From the NCBI RefSeq assembly GCF_002646595.1, contig NZ_PDUD01000034.1, positions 122,884 to 186,883 on the forward strand: 64,000 nucleotides of DNA, given 5' to 3'. The DNA is from Flavilitoribacter nigricans DSM 23189 = NBRC 102662 (GTDB taxonomy: Bacteria; Bacteroidota; Bacteroidia; Chitinophagales; Saprospiraceae). Numbering within the stretch: position 1 is the stretch's first letter; every line of letters begins with the position of its first letter. Made by a program: the position numbers and the translations under genes. This document shows, in pieces, positions 8,601 to 16,002 of the stretch. The notes under the pieces were generated by a model. It did not search any database. It was not told the origin of the DNA and was given only the letters and a program-made list of their open reading frames with translations.

Positions 8601-9326
8601 ATGAAATGGATCGGACTTTTTTTATTGCTATTCCTGTCTGAACTGGCCCTGGCCCAGAAGGACCACCGCTATCTGCGGCAGGGAGACCGCAATTACGAAG
8701 AAAACGATCTTGGTGCCGCAGAGGAGGCCTACCGGAAAGCGCTGGAAGCTAAAGAAAGCGCCAAGGGTACCTATAACCTCGGCAATACCATCTACAAGCA
8801 GGGCCGCTACGACGAGGCCGTCAAACACTACGAACGGGCGGCGGAAACCACCCGGGAGCCCCAGGCGCGCGCCCACGCTTTCCACAATCTGGGAAATGCC
8901 TATTTCCAGCAGGGAGACTATGCCAAAAGTGCCGAAGCGTACAAAAACTCCCTGCGATTGAACCCCAACGATCAGGAAACCAAGATCAACCTGGCGCAGG
9001 CCCAGCGACTGATCCAGCCACCGCCTCCGGAACAGGAGCAACAGGAAGGCGAATCGGAAGAACAAAACGAAGAGAACCAGGATCAGCAACAGCAACAACA
9101 GGATCAGCAATCTTCCGGACAACAGCAGCAACAGCAAAATCAGCAGGAACAGGACCAGCAACAACAGGACCAGCAATCCCCGGCGGAAGCGCGGGAGGAG
9201 CAGGAAAACCTGAGTCGGGAAGAAGCCGAGCGGTTGCTCCAGATCATGGCCAATGAAGAACAAAAGACCATGGAAAAACTGAGGCAGGCCCAGTCCAAAG
9301 CCTGTAATTCGGCCAAAGACTGGTAG
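8601..9326 (+). CDS. batC: BatC, TPR protein with Gln-rich segment
   Basis: 241 residues: signal peptide or anchor (MKWIGLFLLLFLSELALAQ), TPR repeats (about 20-135, with YNLGNTIYKQGRYDEAVKHYERA and a second LGNAYFQQGDYAKSAEAYKNSL-type unit), and a low-complexity Gln/Glu-rich stretch (about 138-198, built from CAG/CAA codons). The C-terminus has another charged helix (LSREEAERLLQIMANEEQ). BatC normally lies between BatB and BatD, as here. The Gln-rich linker probably varies in length between strains. The start at 8601 lies 35 bases after the mobile element. Confidence 0.88.
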   Translation: MKWIGLFLLLFLSELALAQKDHRYLRQGDRNYEENDLGAAEEAYRKALEAKESAKGTYNLGNTIYKQGRYDEAVKHYERAAETTREPQARAHAFHNLGNAYFQQGDYAKSAEAYKNSLRLNPNDQETKINLAQAQRLIQPPPPEQEQQEGESEEQNEENQDQQQQQQDQQSSGQQQQQQNQQEQDQQQQDQQSPAEAREEQENLSREEAERLLQIMANEEQKTMEKLRQAQSKACNSAKDW

Positions 9327-9366
9327 CGGACGGCACAGTTTTTGTTCGGATATCCATAAAGAATAC

Positions 9367-9398
9367 TTGAAAGTAAGCCCCCAATATATTTAATTTTG
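9367..9398 (+). promoter_or_regulatory. Putative internal promoter before the batD genes
   Basis: TTG (9367-9369) and TAATTTTG (9391-9398, an exact TAnnTTTG match) are separated by 21 bases, the Bacteroidota -33/-7 arrangement. Transcription would start near 9404, about 20 bases before the ATG at 9425. Confidence 0.55.
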
Positions 9399-9424
9399 CA
9401 TCCGGCAAACCAAAAACCATAAAT

Positions 9425-10117
9425 ATGAAAAGGACTTTACTCGGCCTCCTATTTTTGATCGGGATCACAGCGGGCTTAGCGGCGCAGGAGGGCGCTCGAT
9501 TTACCGTAGAGGTGAGCACCGATTCCATTCTTTTCGGAAACTATTTCAAGGTTACTTTCAGTCTCGAAAACGCCAGGGGCGGTGAGTTTTCCGCGCCGGA
9601 CTTTTCTGAGTTCCGCGTAGTGAGCGGTCCCAACCAGGCCTCCAGCATGAGCATCGTCAACGGGCAGGTGACCCAGTCGATCTCTTACGCCTACTATCTC
9701 GAACCGAAAGACCTCGGCAACTTTTATATTTTACCGGCCAGTGTAGCTGTTGGCGATAAAGTCATGGAAACCCAACCGATCGAGGTCATGGTCGTTCCCA
9801 ATCCGGAGAATATCCGGCAAAGCCCGGACAACAATTCCGGTTTTAATATGCAGCAATTCGGATTTGAAGGGATGGACAGCTGGGGAGACGGGATGCCCGA
9901 CCTGAACCAGATCAATGAAATGTTTCGGAATATGATGCCGAACGGCGGCGATATGGACGGTTTCCAGTTTTTCCAGGACAGCATGCCCTCCTTCAATCTC
10001 GATGAATTTTTCCGGATGATGCCGGAATTGCGCATGCAGATCCCGGAGGAATTACAGGAAGGCGAACAACCTAAAGAAGGTAAACGCAAGAAAAAGCGGA
10101 AGATCTACAAAGTATGA
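9425..10117 (+). CDS. Short BatD-like secreted protein
   Basis: 230 residues: signal peptide (to about LAAQ), one BatD-type beta-sandwich domain (about 22-130; PDFSEFRVVSGPNQASSMS is a close parallel of PDFANFTVVSGPSRSSSTT in the next gene), an Asn/Met/Phe/Asp-rich tail (about 135-205), and a very basic end (KEGKRKKKRKIYKV). No transmembrane helix follows, unlike full BatD. Its stop overlaps the next start (10114-10117). It looks like a tandem partial duplicate of the BatD N-terminus that gained its own tail. Confidence 0.8.
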   Translation: MKRTLLGLLFLIGITAGLAAQEGARFTVEVSTDSILFGNYFKVTFSLENARGGEFSAPDFSEFRVVSGPNQASSMSIVNGQVTQSISYAYYLEPKDLGNFYILPASVAVGDKVMETQPIEVMVVPNPENIRQSPDNNSGFNMQQFGFEGMDSWGDGMPDLNQINEMFRNMMPNGGDMDGFQFFQDSMPSFNLDEFFRMMPELRMQIPEELQEGEQPKEGKRKKKRKIYKV

Positions 10118-11850
10118 TGGCAAATTGGTACACACTGGTTTTCATTTTTTTGCTCTCCTGCACGCTGCAGGCGCAGAACAATGCTGCATTCGTAGCTACT
10201 ACGGACGCCAAACAGGTTGTGACCAACGGGTACCTCGAGGTATCCTTTACCCTCAAAAATGCGAAGGGGACGAACTTTCAGCCCCCTGATTTTGCCAATT
10301 TCACCGTAGTATCCGGTCCGTCCCGTTCGTCCAGTACGACCATCATCAACGGGCAGATGTCGCAGGAACTGAGCTTTGTGTATACCCTGCAACCCCAGCG
10401 CACCGGTCGTTTTACCATCGGCCGGGCCACCATCCTGGTGGGGAATAACCGGATGATGACCGATCCCGTTTCAGTGGAAGTAGTAGAAGGCACGGCGGCT
10501 CCCGGAACCAGTGATCAGGAAGTTTTTATCCGCGCGGAGGTTACCGCCACGGATGCCTGGGTCGGACAACAGATCGTACTGGACTACAAATTATATACCA
10601 CGATCCAGATCGAGAATTACAATATCGTGGACGAATCGGATTACCAGGGTTTTTACGCTCAGGATATCCGTCGCTACGACTCCCGCCTGGTGCGGGAAGT
10701 GGTCAACGGCGTCCAGTACGTCACCAAGGTGATCAAGCGGATAGCGCTCTTCCCCCAGCGGGCCGGGCAGTTGACGATCGATCCGCTGAATGTACAGTTG
10801 GGCGCCCTGGCGGAAGGGCAGCGACGCGGCGGCTTTTTCTTTAACCGGCAATTGCGCCGCATTCCGGCCCTGACCGAACCGATCAATATTTCTGTGAAGC
10901 CGCTACCCGATAATGCGCCGGAAAGTTTCACCGGCGCGGTGGGCGATTTTGAGATCAGCAGTCAGATCAACCGCAATACCTTCTCTACCGACGATGCGAT
11001 CTCTCTCAAGCTGATGATCAAAGGGAACGGAGATGCCAAACGTATCCAACCCCCGGTCCAGGAATTTCCGGAGGCATTCGAAGTCTATGATCCCAAAACG
11101 CTTCGGGAAAACACCTACGAGAGTCAGGGCATTCTGGCCGGTGAAAAAGAGATCGAATACCTGCTGGTACCGACCGAACCTGGTAATTTTCAGCTCCGTC
11201 CGGAATTCAGTTGGTTTGATCCCGATAGTGCAGCCTACGTCACATTTCTCAGTCCGGCTTTTCGGGTAGATATCAGTCAGGGTAGTCAACGCCCCAGTAC
11301 GCCCATCACTTCGGGTGTGGAAACCGAAGCGCCCACCGACATTCGGTTTATTAAAAACGAGACCAGCGTAACGCAGGCCGGTGAAGCATTTCTGGGTTCT
11401 TCCGGCTTTTGGATCCTTACCATCCTTCCCTTCATCGTGGTCGGCGGGGCCGCTTTCTGGCGCCGGGCCAATGTACAGCGAAGTGCACTGGATCCGGCCG
11501 TGATCCGCCACCGGCGGGCCCGTAAAGTTGCCCTCAAACGACTGGAAACAGCCAAAGGACATCTGCAATCCGGTAACAGTCGCGATTTCTACGATGCCAT
11601 TGAGCACGCCATGGACGGTTATGTCTGCGATAAACTCCGCATTCCGCAAAGCGAGCTGAGCCGGGAAGTGGTGCGCCAGCGGCTGGAATCCCTGCAGGTA
11701 GAAGAAGCCAGGATCGAACGTTTCCTGAAGATCAAACAGAACTGTGAGATCGCCCTCTACGCCGGAATGGATAATTCGGCCGCTATGCAGGAAACCTACG
11801 ATCAAACCCTGGCCCTGATCGCGGATATCGAAGCTTCCATCAAGGACTAA
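10114..11850 (+). CDS. batD: BatD, full length
   Basis: 578 residues: signal peptide, repeated beta-sandwich domains (about 22-410), a transmembrane helix (about 430-450, FWILTILPFIVVGGAAFW), and a cytoplasmic helical domain (about 470-578). These features match BatD (oxygen-tolerance family). It closes the Bat operon and overlaps the short BatD-like gene by 4 bases. Related in layout to the protein encoded at 5184-6230. Confidence 0.92.
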   Translation: MMANWYTLVFIFLLSCTLQAQNNAAFVATTDAKQVVTNGYLEVSFTLKNAKGTNFQPPDFANFTVVSGPSRSSSTTIINGQMSQELSFVYTLQPQRTGRFTIGRATILVGNNRMMTDPVSVEVVEGTAAPGTSDQEVFIRAEVTATDAWVGQQIVLDYKLYTTIQIENYNIVDESDYQGFYAQDIRRYDSRLVREVVNGVQYVTKVIKRIALFPQRAGQLTIDPLNVQLGALAEGQRRGGFFFNRQLRRIPALTEPINISVKPLPDNAPESFTGAVGDFEISSQINRNTFSTDDAISLKLMIKGNGDAKRIQPPVQEFPEAFEVYDPKTLRENTYESQGILAGEKEIEYLLVPTEPGNFQLRPEFSWFDPDSAAYVTFLSPAFRVDISQGSQRPSTPITSGVETEAPTDIRFIKNETSVTQAGEAFLGSSGFWILTILPFIVVGGAAFWRRANVQRSALDPAVIRHRRARKVALKRLETAKGHLQSGNSRDFYDAIEHAMDGYVCDKLRIPQSELSREVVRQRLESLQVEEARIERFLKIKQNCEIALYAGMDNSAAMQETYDQTLALIADIEASIKD

Positions 11851-11998
11851 CCGGTATCGGCCACCGAATTTTCTAACCTTGTCTATACCCAAATAGGGGT
11901 TCCCCGCTACTTACTGCATCTTAAGAGTGATCATACGCCAGTTAAACGTTTTGGCGACTATTCCGGCCGACGGTCGGATCTTCAAAAATTCACTCGAT

Positions 11999-12691
11999 AT
12001 GTTACGTACCACATTGTTCTACATCGTTTTAATGGCCGCCTCTTTATTGTACTTCGTACCTCTGCACGGTCAGGAGGAAGAAAGAGGGCTGGCGCCTTTC
12101 GAAGCCGTATCCGTCACGGGCGGTATTGAGGTCATTCTGGAAAAGGGAGATTCCGAAAAGGCGAAGATCCGCACCTGGGGGATCGACGTTGAAAAAGTGG
12201 ACCTTTTTGTAAAGGGCAGAACCCTGAAAATACAATTACTCAATCTTTCCAAGATCGACGATCGTCAGGTAAAAGTCTACCTGACCTATAAAGAACTGCA
12301 TGGCGTAAGAGCCACGGCCGGTGCCCGGGTGTATGGCCGCGACCTGATCGAATCCGATCGTTTTGTCGTGCGGGTCGGCAGTGGAGGATTTGCCGATCTG
12401 GAAGTGGAGACCAATTCACTGGACGCCCGCGCCGGTGAAGGCGGCGTTATCGAAATTTCCGGTAAAGCGGATACCGTTGATGTCAGCGCCTCTACCGGCG
12501 GACGCTACGAAGGTTATGACCTCGAGGCCAATCGGACCCACGCCCGGGCCAGTACCGGCGGGGAGATCACGGTAGTGGCCCACGAAGCGCTGGATGCTTC
12601 GGCGAATACCGGCGGCAGTATCAATTACCGCGGTCAGCCGAAAGAAAAAAATACCCGCACGCTGTTTTCCGGCGGTATTCATAAAATGTAG
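11999..12691 (+). CDS. DUF2807 protein (putative head-GIN adhesin-like)
   Basis: 230 residues with signal peptide (MLRTTLFYIVLMAASLLYFV) and a right-handed beta-helix-like domain containing the family traits: FEAVSVTGGIEVILEKGD near the start, then repeated glycine/alanine turns (VSASTGGRYEG, ARASTGGEITV, ASANTGGSINYRG). DUF2807 proteins are common surface or periplasmic proteins of Bacteroidota with no proven function. The start at 11999 is preferred over an upstream ATG (11927), which would place 24 residues before the signal peptide. Confidence 0.85.
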   Translation: MLRTTLFYIVLMAASLLYFVPLHGQEEERGLAPFEAVSVTGGIEVILEKGDSEKAKIRTWGIDVEKVDLFVKGRTLKIQLLNLSKIDDRQVKVYLTYKELHGVRATAGARVYGRDLIESDRFVVRVGSGGFADLEVETNSLDARAGEGGVIEISGKADTVDVSASTGGRYEGYDLEANRTHARASTGGEITVVAHEALDASANTGGSINYRGQPKEKNTRTLFSGGIHKM

Positions 12692-12699
12692 GAGGAAAC

Positions 12700-12754
12700 G
12701 TTTGAAAGTGGAAAGGTGGAAATGTGGGAAGGTTGGAATGTGGCCGGTTGGAAA
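12700..12754. repeat. Degenerate 8-bp tandem array
   Basis: Seven consecutive units of type GTGGAAAK (GTTTGAAA, GTGGAAAG, GTGGAAAT, GTGGGAAG, GTTGGAAT, GTGGCCG, GTTGGAAA) lie just after the DUF2807 stop; one unit is a base short. No coding role is evident. Confidence 0.75.
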
Positions 12755-12798
12755 AATTTCACCGGCTGCGCGGATTCCTGTGATCTCCACCTCTCCGC

Positions 12799-13527
12799 TT
12801 ATTGGGCGTCCCATCTGGCCCGGTAACCCCGCGTATCAAAATGGACCGTCCGGGAGCCGGGATACCGGCCGACTCCACCCGCATCCCGAATAACTTTTTC
12901 TTCCAGTATCTTCAGCACGATCGCCTTGTCTGCACCGGTATAACGTCCGTTTCCGTCCACATCACCGATAACCAGATCGACCGCCTGTCCGAGAATATGG
13001 CGACTGTTCCCAACGCCGTTCACCTCTCGGTTCAAACGAGGATCCCGGTGGGCATACCGGATCCGGAAAGCATCCGGCCGGTTCCCCGTCTGCCGCAGTA
13101 TCTCCTGTAATGCCACTAGCTTTTTCAACATCCGGACATCCGTCAGCCAAAATACCTCCTCCTCCAGGCCGTATACCGCCTTCCAGTAAACCCAGTCTCT
13201 GGAAACAAAGTCCCGGATCCGGAAATCACCGGCGATCTTCTGGAAAAGGTCAGTATTGGGAATTTGGTAATACCTGGCCGAACTCAGCATTTTCCGGTAT
13301 TTGGGCAGATCGGACTCGGTAGCTTTTATATATGCTGCCGGTAAGTCGGAAAAGGCGACCATTTTCCAGCGCTTGAGGATCTGATCAATTTCGCTGTTTT
13401 GGATGACAGTGGGATTTGGGTGCAATATATCGTACCAACTCTGCCGCAGGAAGATCACCGTATAAGGATTACCAATCAGCGCCAGCAGGACCAGCAGCAC
13501 TATTATTCTGACAGATTTTCGCAACAT
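12799..13527 (-). CDS. M15-type peptidase, membrane-anchored
   Basis: 242 residues with an N-terminal membrane helix (about 8-25). The C-terminal half has the D-Ala-D-Ala carboxypeptidase M15 (DUF882-like) signature: SRHILGQAVDL with zinc-binding His and Asp, and RTVHFDTRG with the second His. M15 enzymes cut peptidoglycan cross-peptides in the periplasm. The middle region (about 45-150) is not recognised. It is a single gene, convergent with the DUF2807 gene. Confidence 0.8.
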   Translation of the reverse strand: MLRKSVRIIVLLVLLALIGNPYTVIFLRQSWYDILHPNPTVIQNSEIDQILKRWKMVAFSDLPAAYIKATESDLPKYRKMLSSARYYQIPNTDLFQKIAGDFRIRDFVSRDWVYWKAVYGLEEEVFWLTDVRMLKKLVALQEILRQTGNRPDAFRIRYAHRDPRLNREVNGVGNSRHILGQAVDLVIGDVDGNGRYTGADKAIVLKILEEKVIRDAGGVGRYPGSRTVHFDTRGYRARWDAQ

Positions 13528-13769
13528 AGGCTCAGGGGTTTCATTTCAGATTATCGTATGGGTTTGCAAATTCAGGGCCACTCCAATTCCATGTAAGCAC
13601 TCATTTCGTACAGAAATTGCGGGCTTCGGGAAAAAATCGGCAACTTAGGTTGTCTAAGCAATAGAAGGTTTCGAATATGCTTACACAAAAAATAAACGAA
13701 AGACCAAAACCCAGGCATATTCTTCAGTCAAAAGGATAAAGCGAAACCGAAAAGATCTTTTCGGGTAAG

Positions 13770-13777
13770 TACTTTTG
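13770..13777 (+). promoter_or_regulatory. Putative -7 box before the ECF sigma gene
   Basis: TACTTTTG is an exact match to the Bacteroidota -7 consensus TAnnTTTG. No clear -33 TTG is seen at the usual distance. It predicts a transcript starting around 13783, which limits where the sigma factor can begin. Confidence 0.4.
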
Positions 13778-13794
13778 CCGGACCTTCGGACAAA

Positions 13795-14373
13795 ATAAAA
13801 CGCGAGATCATTACAGCACCACCGATTACCGATGCAGCGCTGGTCGAGAAAGCTAAGCAAAACGACCGGCAAGCTTTCCAGTTGCTTGTGCAAAGGCACG
13901 AGCAGCAGGTACGGGCTACCGTATTGGGTATGCTGGGCCCGGTAGCGGAGGCGGATGATGTCGCACAGGAAGTTTTCATCCGTTTCTTTCGTTCTTTGGA
14001 CAACTTTAGGGGTGATGCGCAGTTAACTACTTATCTTAGTAGAATCGCCATCAACCTGTCTCTAAACGAGCTGAAACGGCGGCAGCGCGCACAGAAACGT
14101 TTTTTATTCTGGCAAAGATCGGACACTACGATCCCCGATCCGGCGGATGAACACGCCGATCCGGCGAGAATGGACGATCAGCAACTGGTGCGACAGGCGC
14201 TGCAATACATTGACGCTGATTACCGCTCCGTGATCATTTTGCGATTGCTGGATGGTTATTCGGTAAAAGAGACCGCAGAGATTCTGGATATTCCCATGGG
14301 GACCGTCGCTTCCCGGCTGGCCCGTGGGTTGGACAAACTAAAAGAAGTGATCGTTCGCTGGAAAGCGATGTGA
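13795..14373 (+). CDS. ECF RNA polymerase sigma factor (unusual start)
   Basis: Sigma region 2 begins at ALVEKAKQNDRQAFQLLVQRH (from about 13837) and continues through DDVAQEVFIRFFRSLDNFRG. Region 4 is VIILRLLDGYSVKETAEILD with GTVASRLARGLDKL. The frame is open from 13696, but has no ATG, GTG or TTG before the TTG at 13882, which would cut off the first region 2 helix. Candidate non-standard starts are ATA 13795, ATC 13807, ATT 13810 or CTG 13840; I place the gene at 13795 because KREII then follows as in a normal N-terminus. A TACTTTTG promoter box lies just upstream. The next gene is probably its membrane partner. Confidence 0.85.
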   Translation: MKREIITAPPITDAALVEKAKQNDRQAFQLLVQRHEQQVRATVLGMLGPVAEADDVAQEVFIRFFRSLDNFRGDAQLTTYLSRIAINLSLNELKRRQRAQKRFLFWQRSDTTIPDPADEHADPARMDDQQLVRQALQYIDADYRSVIILRLLDGYSVKETAEILDIPMGTVASRLARGLDKLKEVIVRWKAM

Positions 14374-14509
14374 AATCTGGATAAATTGATGGAAGGTAGA
14401 CACCGAGATCCGGGGCATGCCCTGGTAAGAAAAGCCCCAGGCGTATGGTATTTAAAAAGCAAATCCGGGTTAAAAGATCCGGCACCGGTCTACCGTAAAA
14501 TTAACTGGT

Positions 14510-14902
14510 ATGGAACCAAACAACATTAAAAACTTACTACTTCGCTCCATCACCGAGCCCATGTCCGCCGCGGAACAGGAGCAACTTCGCGCTGCCCTGG
14601 AGGTATCCGAAGAGCTGCGCCGGGAACAGGAACAGTTGACCTATACCCGGGAACTGGTGCAGCAGGCGATCCCCGCAGCGGATCCGGGATTTTCCCAAAA
14701 GGTATTGGAACGACTCCAGAAAGGGCGAAAAGAAGTAGCGCTGGTCGTACAATTGTTTCCCCGGGTGGCGGCAGCCTGTGTGGCGGTTATCCTGGCCTTG
14801 GGTTTATTTTTGTATTTTGAAGCAGGTAGCTTATCTACCGATGCACTGGTAGGGCTGCAAGATCTGTCGATAGAAGAAGCTGTTGCTTTGACTGAATATT
14901 AA
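14510..14902 (+). CDS. Putative anti-sigma-like single-pass membrane protein
   Basis: 130 residues: a charged helical cytoplasmic part (about 1-80, rich in Glu/Arg/Gln), one membrane helix (about 84-104, VAAACVAVILALGLFLYF), and a short outer tail. It lies 136 bases after the ECF sigma gene and 4 bases before the Spy-like gene. Position and topology suggest a regulator of that sigma factor; no zinc-binding anti-sigma (HxxxCxxC) motif is present, so the assignment rests on context. Confidence 0.65.
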   Translation: MEPNNIKNLLLRSITEPMSAAEQEQLRAALEVSEELRREQEQLTYTRELVQQAIPAADPGFSQKVLERLQKGRKEVALVVQLFPRVAAACVAVILALGLFLYFEAGSLSTDALVGLQDLSIEEAVALTEY

Positions 14903-14906
14903 AAAC

Positions 14907-15323
14907 ATGAAAAGCATAAAGGGCCTTTTAACAATAATTGGTTTACTGTCACTTGGTTTTGTCGGTGGTTTTTTCACCCACCGCCAGGTAACCATCCAAC
15001 AGGTGCAGAAGGTACGGGAGATCGGACAAGCTCCCGGTTTCCAACGGCACCTGTTACAGTTCCTCGAGCCGAGTGCTGACCAACGGGAACAACTCGAACC
15101 GATCATCAGCCGCTACGCCCAGCAAATGGGTGAGCAGTGGCGCGAACACCGGGCAGAACGCAAAGTGCTCGTGGACGCCATGCACGAAGAGATCAAACCC
15201 CTGCTCACCAGCGATCAACTGCAAAAACTGGACGATTTCTCCAAACGTTTCCGAACCCGCAGGGATAAGAACGGTAAATCGCGTCGCGAAAAGCGCCCGG
15301 AACAGACCGGCCTGGAACAGTAA
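14907..15323 (+). CDS. Spy/CpxP-like periplasmic protein
   Basis: 138 residues with an N-terminal hydrophobic segment (about 5-24) and a helical, charged body with a Spy/CpxP-like pattern (LQFLEPSADQREQLEPIIS, then IKPLLTSDQLQKLDDF). These proteins act as periplasmic chaperones or metal/stress sensors. The tail is highly basic (KRFRTRRDKNGKSRREKR). It completes a sigma / membrane protein / sensor group that probably handles an envelope stress signal. Confidence 0.7.
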   Translation: MKSIKGLLTIIGLLSLGFVGGFFTHRQVTIQQVQKVREIGQAPGFQRHLLQFLEPSADQREQLEPIISRYAQQMGEQWREHRAERKVLVDAMHEEIKPLLTSDQLQKLDDFSKRFRTRRDKNGKSRREKRPEQTGLEQ

Positions 15324-15334
15324 TCGATACTAAC

Positions 15335-15374
15335 GGCTGGAAGCCACCGGATTAGCATGGCCCGGCTCCCAGCC
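15335..15374 (+). terminator. Possible terminator hairpin
   Basis: An 11-bp stem with one mismatch (15335-15345 GGCTGGAAGCC with 15364-15374) sits just after the Spy-like gene. The tract that follows is only pyrimidine-rich (TCTTTCTCC), so termination is plausible but not strong. Confidence 0.45.
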
Positions 15375-15473
15375 ATCCGCTCTTTCTCCTACTCCTGTCA
15401 GCCGGAAAACTCTTCCGATATTCCCTAAACACCTCTGCTGATTTTTCGTTATATTGAAGTAAAACGAAAAACC

Positions 15474-15953
15474 ATGCAATCCTCCAAAACCTCCCTCCAG
15501 CTTTCCGTCAACGGTCAGCAGTATACACTGGACGTTGATCCGGAAACCCCACTACTCTACGTACTGCGCAATCAATTACAGAAAAACGGACCCAAATACG
15601 GTTGCGGCTACGGCCAGTGCGGTGCCTGTATGGTACTGCTGGATAACCAGGCCGTGATGAGTTGTTTGCTTCCCGTCAGCGCCGTGACCGATAAAGAGAT
15701 CGTAACGATAGACGGCCTGGCCGCCATCGACGGCAGTCTGCACCCTATCCAGCAGGCTTTTATCGACGAGCAGGCCGCCCAATGCGGCTATTGCACCAAC
15801 GGGATGATCATGGCCAGTGTAGCGCTCCTTACACGGAGCAAGGATGCCGGGGAAGAAGAGATCCGCCAGGCCCTGCAGACTAATCTTTGTCGCTGCGGCA
15901 CGCAGTCCCGGGTTCTCCGCGCCGTAAAGCAGGCCCAGGAATCCATGCAGTAG
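15474..15953 (+). CDS. iorA: 2Fe-2S subunit of molybdenum hydroxylase (IorA-like)
   Basis: 159 residues, the usual size. The N-terminal plant-type ferredoxin domain binds one cluster through CGYGQCGACMVLL and a later Cys in VMSC. The C-terminal helical domain binds the second cluster through QCGYCTNGM and NLCRCGTQ. It passes electrons from the molybdenum site of the next gene product. The paired subunits resemble isoquinoline 1-oxidoreductase; no FAD subunit is nearby. The true substrate is unknown. Confidence 0.92.
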   Translation: MQSSKTSLQLSVNGQQYTLDVDPETPLLYVLRNQLQKNGPKYGCGYGQCGACMVLLDNQAVMSCLLPVSAVTDKEIVTIDGLAAIDGSLHPIQQAFIDEQAAQCGYCTNGMIMASVALLTRSKDAGEEEIRQALQTNLCRCGTQSRVLRAVKQAQESMQ

Positions 15954-16002
15954 CCAATCTCCCTTTCTTTCATCCCATTGCTCACTTAAAGTATACCCTA
16001 AC

